Source: Xanthobacteraceae bacterium (GTDB lineage: Bacteria; Pseudomonadota; Alphaproteobacteria; Rhizobiales; Xanthobacteraceae). From it: a DNA stretch of 5,046 bases. The stretch spans positions 1 through 5,046 of the forward strand of contig JASHVC010000619.1 in the NCBI GenBank assembly GCA_030039655.1, given 5' to 3'. Numbering within the stretch: the first letter of the stretch is position 1; the number at the start of each line of letters is the position of its first letter. Both the position numbers and the translations under genes were made by a program. Positions 1 to 3,654 of the stretch are shown piece by piece. The notes under the pieces were generated by a model. It was not told where the DNA came from. It made no database searches and was given only the letters and a program-made list of their open reading frames with translations.

Positions 1-431
1 GGATATGCGGCGAGTGCCGGTGCGGTGATGGCGTCCAGATAGGTTTGCGCCTTTTCCTCAAACGAACGATAGGGGCGCATCTCGCCGTTTTCATACAGTT
101 TGAAGGAAAACGAGCAATCCGTAATGAAATTCTGTGCGACCGTTACACGATCGGGGCCGCCGCCCAGTTTTAGCTCACGCCTGCTCTGATCGCACGGCCG
201 GCTTCCTCGCCACCACGCCTGATGCTTTTTTGGTGGATCGATTACGGCCCCACTCAAGTCAAGGGGGCTGATCCAGTCCCCATGCTTCAGCCCGCCCTCA
301 TGGTCAAGGTAGGGCAGGCCGTAGATGATGAGGTAACCGCCGACAAAGTCGATTTGGTAGCCGACTTCGTCCAGATCCTTGATGAACGGGTTATGACTCG
401 CCAGTTCCGGCAACCCTAAAGCGCATGCCAT
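1..431 (-). CDS. DUF6791-domain protein, N-terminal part of a probable ThiF/E1-like activating enzyme (partial)
   Basis: The reading frame starts at an ATG at 431-429 and stays open to the window edge, so 143 full codons are visible and the C-terminus is missing. I read the N-terminus by hand: residues 22-43 hold a GYQIDFVGGYLIIYGLPYLD-like stretch, 70-80 a H-Q-A-W-W-R-G-S-R-P-C stretch, and 124-139 an FEEKAQTYLDAITAPA stretch. These match my memory of DUF6791 (a 'GY...GGYL...PYL', 'H..x.G..PC', 'YeK..TY...I..pA' pattern). In known proteins DUF6791 sits directly in front of a ThiF-type adenylation domain that activates a ubiquitin-like protein; that domain would lie beyond position 1. The start overlaps the end of the multiubiquitin gene by 41 nt in another frame, and an in-frame TGA two codons upstream excludes an earlier start. 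A TTG at 413-411 is the only near alternative. The overlap implies co-transcription and translational coupling. Family call fairly sure; the E1 role is inferred. Confidence 0.75.
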   Translation of the reverse strand, partial: MACALGLPELASHNPFIKDLDEVGYQIDFVGGYLIIYGLPYLDHEGGLKHGDWISPLDLSGAVIDPPKKHQAWWRGSRPCDQSRRELKLGGGPDRVTVAQNFITDCSFSFKLYENGEMRPYRSFEEKAQTYLDAITAPALAAY

Positions 432-855
432 CTTTCACGAAAACCTTCTGCCCTGGAGCCAAAGTGCCGCTCGGATTCTCCGCAGGGCCGTGGGAGAATT
501 TGACCAAATACTCGTTGGAAGGCTTGCCCCCGCTGCCCAGGTAGAGATCGACGACCTGGGCATACGAGATCTCCTTCTTCTCGACCTCGTGCTCATCGCT
601 GTTGACGAAGATCGAGAACAGCTTCTGGCTGTGGAAGTGCTCATCCTCCTTGAGACGGATCTCGGTCGCGTCCTTCGGCACGGCCGCATCTTCGCGGTCG
701 CCTTCGACTTCCTTGAACAGTTTGAACCCTTCGCCGACCCCGCCGAGCGCGTAGAGGGCGACACCGGTGGTGGGATTAGGCGAGCTAAATGGCTCTTGGT
801 CGATATGGACCCGGACCTCGTGCTTTTGACCGCTTTGCGGCTGTGGTTCGTTCAT
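391..855 (-). CDS. Multiubiquitin-domain protein (two tandem ubiquitin-like domains)
   Basis: A 154-residue protein with two consecutive beta-grasp-like repeats, about residues 12-76 and 78-152. The second repeat carries the family signature: 'SIFVNSDEHEVEKKEISY', then 'VVDLYLGS', 'YLVKFSHG', and the ending GTLAPGQKVFVKDGMRFRV (130-148). The first repeat keeps 'VRVHIDQEPF', 'TTGVALYALGG' and 'EDEHF'. This fits the bacterial multiubiquitin family, the modifier or storage form in prokaryotic ubiquitin-like conjugation operons with E1-like, E2-like and JAB-peptidase proteins. The C-terminus ends in T-G-E-S and lacks the terminal Gly-Gly of classical ubiquitin, so conjugation might need trimming or might not occur. 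The protein is cytosolic, with no signal peptide or membrane segment. The ATG at 855 was chosen because GGAG at 865-862 lies six bases upstream; a TTG at 867 falls inside that ribosome binding site. It overlaps the downstream E1-like gene by 41 nt. Family assignment is confident; the conjugation role is from family knowledge. Confidence 0.85.
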   Translation of the reverse strand: MNEPQPQSGQKHEVRVHIDQEPFSSPNPTTGVALYALGGVGEGFKLFKEVEGDREDAAVPKDATEIRLKEDEHFHSQKLFSIFVNSDEHEVEKKEISYAQVVDLYLGSGGKPSNEYLVKFSHGPAENPSGTLAPGQKVFVKDGMRFRVAGTGES

Positions 856-861
856 CTTTCT

Positions 862-865
862 CTCC
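862..865 (-). promoter_or_regulatory. Ribosome binding site deciding the multiubiquitin start
   Basis: On the minus strand GGAG precedes the ATG at 855 with a six-base spacer (AGAAAG). The possible earlier TTG start at 867-865 overlaps the GGAG itself, so it would have no ribosome binding site of its own; the ATG is preferred. Confidence 0.75.
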
Positions 866-902
866 AAAGTCGTATAATCAGGCTTGTCTCGCGATGTTTC
901 GA

Positions 903-932
903 GCTAGAAACTAGCCCAATTGACAGCTAGCT
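903..932. repeat. Cluster of CTAG palindromes in the divergent control region
   Basis: GCTAG (903-907) and CTAGC (911-915) form a perfect inverted repeat around AAA. A second, self-complementary AGCTAGCT lies at 925-932, starting on the last base of the TTGACA -35 box at 920-925. CTAG is generally rare in bacterial coding DNA, so three copies within 30 bases of intergenic DNA look selected. Binding of a regulator here could affect both divergent transcripts. The regulator is unknown; the ParB-like protein encoded downstream, with its helix-turn-helix, is one candidate. The site reading is direct; the operator role is inference. Confidence 0.4.
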
Positions 933-948
933 TTCTTTAGGAGATATT
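920..948 (+). promoter_or_regulatory. Sigma70-type promoter for the DUF2130/ParB-like operon
   Basis: A perfect TTGACA -35 hexamer (920-925) is followed after exactly 17 bases by GATATT (943-948), which matches TATAAT at four of six positions. Transcription would start near 955, giving a leader of about 29 nt to the ATG at 984 with the ribosome binding site inside it. I found no equally good promoter on the minus strand for the multiubiquitin gene, although its promoter must lie in the same 128-bp gap. Confidence 0.6.
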
Positions 949-958
949 AGGTCCTAAT
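946..958. promoter_or_regulatory. Perfect palindrome over the -10/start site, possible operator
   Basis: ATTAGG-T-CCTAAT is a perfect 13-bp odd-centred palindrome. It overlaps the end of the proposed -10 box and the expected transcription start. An overlapping longer inverted repeat is TTAGGA (937-942) with TCCTAA (952-957). A repressor bound here would block the plus-strand operon, so autoregulation is a reasonable idea. No specific regulator can be named from the sequence. Confidence 0.4.
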
Positions 959-972
959 TCGTCCGAGTCAAG

Positions 973-978
973 AGGAGG
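973..978 (+). promoter_or_regulatory. Strong ribosome binding site of the DUF2130 gene
   Basis: AGGAGG (inside AGAGGAGG) is a full Shine-Dalgarno match placed five bases before the ATG at 984. It fixes the start of the DUF2130 protein and suggests efficient translation. Confidence 0.8.
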
Positions 979-983
979 TCCTT

Positions 984-2237
984 ATGCCGACACCGCAGCC
1001 TGCCTTGCGCAGCGTTCCCGGTGACCATCCTCATGCCGTTGGCGTCGTCTGCCCCTACTGCGAGCAGGCGATCCCCAATGACCGTGCAGAGGAAATCAGA
1101 GGACGCTTTGAGGCGAATAAGCGCGCGCAGGCCGAGGCACTCAAACGCCAGATGAATGAGCAGCTCGCTCGCGACCGGCAGCAGATCGAAGGCAACGCCA
1201 AGGCTGCCCTCGAGAAGGCGCAGAGCGAGAGCGCCGCGGCAATCGAGAAGGTCAAGGCGGAAGCCGCTGCGCAGCAAACCGCCGCGCGCAATGAAGGCAT
1301 CAAAATCGCCGAGGCCGCGGCGCAAGAGCGTATCCAATCTCTGGTGGCGTCCAACGAGACGCTGCAGGCTTCAACGACCGAAAAACTTGCCGAAGCCGAA
1401 CGTCAGAGGAACGAAGCCGTGAGCCAGGCGGAAGGTCTAAAGGCTAGCTTCGAGACCGCCGTCACCCAGCGCGCGCAGGAAGTCCGTGAGGCGATGGAGA
1501 AGGATAAAGCTGACGCTCTCAATGCGGAAAAGGCGCAGCACTTCGAGGAAACGCTGAAGCTTAAGACGATGGTCGAGAACCTTCAGCGCCGACTGGATCA
1601 GAAGACTGCCGAGGAGTTGGGCGAGGGCGCTGAGATCGACCTCTTCGAGGCCCTTAAGGCCGAATACCCGGACGATCACATTACGCGCGTTCCGAAGGGC
1701 ACCGCCGGCGCCGACATCATTCACACGGTCAAGCACAACGGCAAGGAATGCGGCAAGATCGTGTACGACTCGAAGAACCGCAAGGCATGGCGCGACGACT
1801 ACGTCACCAAACTTCGCGAGGATCAGATCGCGGCCAAGGCCGTGCACGCCGTCCTCTCGGCCTTAAAGTTCCCAGCCGGCGCCCACCAATTGGAGGTGCG
1901 CGAGGGCGTCATCATCGCCAACCCGGCGCGCGTTCTCATGATTGCGGAAATTCTTCGCGACCACATCATCCAGACTGCCTCGCTGCGGATCGCGGGCAAG
2001 GAGCGCGACGGGAAGACCACCGCCCTTTATTCTTACATCACGTCGCCCCGCTTCTGGCAGCACCTTGAGTCTTTCGATAGCTCTATGGACAAGGTGCTCG
2101 AAATCGACGCTGGCGAGAAGAAAGCTCATGAGACCGTCTGGGAGAGGCGCGGGAGGCTGATCAGATCGGCGCAGAAGAGCTATGGTAACGTGCGCGCTGA
2201 CATCGAGCGTATTATCGGCACGGCCGAATCGGACTGA
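984..2237 (+). CDS. DUF2130 protein: CPYC motif, coiled coil, PD-(D/E)xK-like C-terminal domain
   Basis: A 417-residue protein in three parts. Residues 21-30 hold a CPYC motif (Cys23, Cys26), a possible half zinc site. Residues about 33-212 are a long, charged, Ala/Glu/Lys/Gln-rich helix expected to form a coiled coil. Residues about 213-412 match the DUF2130 family: 'GAEIDLFEALKAEYP', 'GADIIHTV', 'GKECGKIVYDSKNRKAW' and 'KLREDQIAAKA'. The spacing of Asp244 with Asp262-Ser-Lys264, after acidic Glu217, resembles the PD-(D/E)xK nuclease core, to which I recall DUF2130 having been compared; nuclease activity has not been shown here. The aspartate replaces the ESKN-type glutamate I recall in relatives, which is still compatible with the motif. 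No signal peptide or membrane segment is visible. It is the first gene of an operon, ending 3 nt before the ParB-like gene, and is divergent from the ubiquitin-like module. Family is firm, biological role unknown. Confidence 0.85.
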   Translation: MPTPQPALRSVPGDHPHAVGVVCPYCEQAIPNDRAEEIRGRFEANKRAQAEALKRQMNEQLARDRQQIEGNAKAALEKAQSESAAAIEKVKAEAAAQQTAARNEGIKIAEAAAQERIQSLVASNETLQASTTEKLAEAERQRNEAVSQAEGLKASFETAVTQRAQEVREAMEKDKADALNAEKAQHFEETLKLKTMVENLQRRLDQKTAEELGEGAEIDLFEALKAEYPDDHITRVPKGTAGADIIHTVKHNGKECGKIVYDSKNRKAWRDDYVTKLREDQIAAKAVHAVLSALKFPAGAHQLEVREGVIIANPARVLMIAEILRDHIIQTASLRIAGKERDGKTTALYSYITSPRFWQHLESFDSSMDKVLEIDAGEKKAHETVWERRGRLIRSAQKSYGNVRADIERIIGTAESD

Positions 2238-2240
2238 GCA

Positions 2241-3185
2241 ATGAGCAACGTAGAATTTAATCGGGGCAGAGTGATCGGCCTTCAGGAACGCCCCCTGGGG
2301 CGCACCATTCTTCGCACCTATCGCACCAAGATTGATATCGACGACGTAATCCCTAACGAGCGGCAACCACGCCTTGGACCCAAAGAAGATGAGGAGTTGC
2401 AGCGTCAGATCGACGACAACGAAGGGCTGTTCGAGCCGCTTCTGGTCGAGCCGCATCCCGATATTCCGGGCAAATACCGTATCATCGACGGCGAGCGACG
2501 CTGGACGAATTCGCAGGCGCTTGTGGCGCAAGGTAAAAATCAATACCGGCAAATCCCTGTCGAGATCACCGACCGGACCCTGTCCGACGAAGAACGCCTG
2601 CGCGTTTGGATTTATATTCACCGCCAGCGCAAGGAATGGGATGCGAAAGAAAAGGAAATGGTCGCCTACCGGCTCGTTGAGCTGGTTGGTCGAGCCAGCG
2701 CTGCGAACATTCTCGGCGTATCGCTACGCGACCTGGATAAGCTCGTCGAAATCTTCGAACTATCAGAACGTTTCAAGGGTTTGAAGGAGACAGGTGCCGG
2801 CATTACCTGGGCGCGTGAACTTTTGGGCGTCAACAAGAAGCTCTTGACCCCGACCGTGATCGACGCCGTGGTCGATAAAGTCAGCCGCAAGCGCATCACC
2901 AATTCCAAGGACTTGCGCAAGCTGCGAGCAATCCTTCCCGATCCGGTCGCTCGGCAGCATTTTCTTAGCGAGGAAGGCGACATCGACTCCGCCATGCTGC
3001 GTCTTGGCCCGAATGCCAATAAGGAGAGAGGCGGCCTCGCTAGTGAGTTGGAAACGGTCGTCGAATCCATGAAGAACGTACCTTGGACCGCGCTCTCTGA
3101 ATTAAAGAAGGACGAGAATCTTCTTAAGAAAATCGATGAGGCCAGCGCGTTGCTGATGTCGTTGCGCAAGACGCTTTCCTCCTAA
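2241..3185 (+). CDS. ParB/Srx-fold protein with helix-turn-helix (non-canonical ParB-like)
   Basis: A 314-residue protein close to the usual ParB length. The N-terminal ParB/Srx domain (about residues 28-125) shows NERQPR at 39-44, a following helix 'EELQRQIDDNEGLFEPLLVE', and IIDGERRW at 81-88. QPR and GERR are the nucleotide-binding hallmarks of ParB-type CTPases. A helix-turn-helix is likely at about 141-172 (AYRLVELVGRASAANILGVS, then a recognition helix). The remainder is helical and charged. Canonical ParB binds parS and spreads on DNA with ParA. Here there is no ParA and no canonical parS, so a regulatory or defence-type role is possible. It begins 3 nt after the DUF2130 stop (TGA-gca-ATG) without a clear ribosome binding site, which implies translation coupled to DUF2130. 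The two proteins are therefore likely made together and may interact. Fold and HTH are well supported; function is open. Confidence 0.8.
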   Translation: MSNVEFNRGRVIGLQERPLGRTILRTYRTKIDIDDVIPNERQPRLGPKEDEELQRQIDDNEGLFEPLLVEPHPDIPGKYRIIDGERRWTNSQALVAQGKNQYRQIPVEITDRTLSDEERLRVWIYIHRQRKEWDAKEKEMVAYRLVELVGRASAANILGVSLRDLDKLVEIFELSERFKGLKETGAGITWARELLGVNKKLLTPTVIDAVVDKVSRKRITNSKDLRKLRAILPDPVARQHFLSEEGDIDSAMLRLGPNANKERGGLASELETVVESMKNVPWTALSELKKDENLLKKIDEASALLMSLRKTLSS

Positions 3186-3218
3186 ACAGCGAGCCCCGCG
3201 TCGCGAGAACAATGCCAA

Positions 3219-3228
3219 AAGTTAACTT
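3219..3228. repeat. AAGTTAACTT palindrome after the ParB-like gene
   Basis: A perfect 10-bp palindrome in the relatively AT-rich start of the gap, 34 bases after the ParB-like stop codon. It could be a protein-binding site, but only a single copy is present and it is not a canonical parS (TGTTTCACGTGAAACA type), so significance is uncertain. Confidence 0.25.
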
Positions 3229-3316
3229 GCGCCCGAGCTTTTCAAAGCACTTGAATAGTTTGCAGCGCTAACCTGCTGCTGCAGACATTTTCCTAAATTC
3301 CGTTGACGTTGGCGCG

Positions 3317-3333
3317 TTCTCCCTTCGGGAGAA
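3317..3333 (+). terminator. Small strong hairpin, possible terminator-like element
   Basis: TTCTCCC (3317-3323) and GGGAGAA (3327-3333) pair perfectly around TTC. The stem is compact and stable, as in intrinsic terminators, but no T-run follows on either strand. It could end the DUF2130/ParB-like transcript with the help of Rho, protect an RNA 3' end, or be just one of the many hairpins of this gap. Confidence 0.3.
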
Positions 3334-3359
3334 TCGGGCTGTCGTGTGCCGAGCCCCTT

Positions 3360-3389
3360 GAGATCCCGCCAGGCAGGAATGCGGGTCTC
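3360..3389 (+). repeat. Hairpin GAGA-t-CCCGC / GCGGGTCTC
   Basis: GAGATCCCGC (3360-3369) pairs with GCGGGTCTC (3381-3389) with one bulged T (3364), leaving an 11-base loop. It lies just upstream of the TATAAT at 3418, so on DNA it could be a binding site for a regulator of that possible promoter; as RNA it would matter only in read-through transcripts. Confidence 0.35.
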
Positions 3390-3417
3390 GGCCATCCGGC
3401 TTCCATCCCTCGCGCCC

Positions 3418-3423
3418 TATAAT
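3418..3423 (+). promoter_or_regulatory. Perfect TATAAT, possible -10 box for the second parB gene
   Basis: TATAAT at 3418-3423 is a full consensus -10 hexamer. No good -35 lies 16-18 bases upstream (the 17-base position reads TCCGGC) and there is no extended -10 TG, so an activator might be needed. If used, transcription would begin near 3430 and give a leader of about 225 nt, containing all hairpins downstream to the ATG at 3655. Confidence 0.35.
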
Positions 3424-3451
3424 GGGTCGCTACACGACTCTCTCTTTTGTT

Positions 3452-3517
3452 AGATCGGGGGTGCGAGGGCTCTGCCCTGGCACCCCCAGCAAGAACAAAA
3501 CCGGCATCCCCCGATCT
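3452..3517 (+). promoter_or_regulatory. Leader RNA element with two competing stems around GGGGGTGC
   Basis: GGGGGTGC (3457-3464) plus AGGGC (3466-3470) pair with GCCCT (3474-3478) plus GCACCCCC (3480-3487): 13 base pairs, one G-G mismatch, TCT loop. The same G-run can instead pair further away: AGATCGGGGG (3452-3461) is exactly complementary to CCCCCGATCT (3508-3517), and TGC (3462-3464) pairs with GCA (3504-3506) past a single bulged T. The two full pairings exclude each other, although AGATC/GATCT could also close a nested structure over the local hairpin. Such competing stems are typical of attenuators and other leader switches. No U-run follows, so a classic intrinsic terminator is not evident. 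The pairing is seen directly; a regulatory role is inference. Confidence 0.45.
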
Positions 3518-3526
3518 TCGCTTCCT

Positions 3527-3590
3527 CCGGTCGCTGCAGACCGGGTGGTCCCCCCTACCGATTTTCTTCTTGCTCCCCCTCACCCGGTCT
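3527..3590 (+). promoter_or_regulatory. Second pair of mutually exclusive stems in the leader
   Basis: CCGGTC (3527-3532) pairs with GACCGG (3539-3544) across a GCTGCA loop. The second arm is also part of AGACCGGGTG (3538-3547), which is perfectly complementary over 10 bases to CACCCGGTCT (3581-3590), enclosing a pyrimidine-rich 33-base loop. Only one of these two stems can form at a time. It repeats the competing-stem design of the element just upstream. Confidence 0.45.
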
Positions 3591-3601
3591 CGCCGACGGG
3601 C

Positions 3602-3635
3602 AGGGGTTCATGCGCGGACTTTGCGCAGAACCCCT
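3602..3635 (+). promoter_or_regulatory. Long hairpin directly upstream of the parB ribosome binding site
   Basis: AGGGGTTC (3602-3609) pairs with GAACCCCT (3628-3635), and TGCGC (3611-3615) with GCGCA (3623-3627), giving 13 base pairs with one bulged A (3610) and a GGACTTT loop. It ends nine bases before the GGAG at 3645, leaving the ribosome binding site single-stranded in this form. It may insulate or control translation of the downstream parB gene. Confidence 0.5.
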
Positions 3636-3654
3636 CTTACCAAAGGAGAGAACC

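Larger units (their letters stand above)
3186..3654. other. 469-bp intergenic region with a structured leader, no convincing gene
   Basis: This gap separates the ParB-like gene from the second, larger parB gene. Its first 110 bases are comparatively AT-rich and hold one short palindrome but no clear terminator. From about 3303 onward the strand is full of inverted repeats, annotated separately. Short open frames exist on both strands, for example 3422-3658 and 3293-3583, but they are rich in Pro/Arg/Ser, lack ribosome binding sites and follow the hairpin arms, so I regard them as chance. No tRNA, transposase remnant, or obvious att repeat was seen. Confidence 0.6.

Noticed and set aside
865..867. 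TTG start adding four residues to the multiubiquitin protein
   Set aside because: The TTG overlaps the GGAG that serves the ATG at 855 and has no ribosome binding site of its own.
873..878. TATAAT on the plus strand in the divergent gap
   Set aside because: No -35 element lies at the right distance upstream, and the TTGACA-N17-GATATT promoter downstream explains the plus-strand operon better; its complement is only a weak -10 for the minus strand.
490..930. 146-codon open frame on the plus strand opposite the multiubiquitin gene
   Set aside because: It mirrors a gene with clear family motifs and a good ribosome binding site, and runs through the divergent control region; its Leu/Asp/Val-rich product has no recognisable domain.
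1437..1847. 136-codon minus-strand open frame inside the DUF2130 gene
   Set aside because: Antisense shadow of the coiled-coil and nuclease-like coding sequence; no ribosome binding site or domain.
1863..2621. 252-codon open frame on the minus strand
   Set aside because: It spans the end of the DUF2130 gene and the start of the ParB-like gene, both strongly supported on the other strand. Its length reflects GC-rich codon bias, with no motif of its own.
3293..3583. 96-codon minus-strand open frame in the gap
   Set aside because: Arg/Gly/Pro-rich translation of hairpin arms, without ribosome binding site or recognisable domain.
3186..3654. Search for parS sites or iterated centromere-like repeats near the two ParB-like genes
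   Set aside because: No sequence like TGTTTCACGTGAAACA and no tandem iterons were found; only a single AAGTTAACTT palindrome, which is too little to call a centromere.
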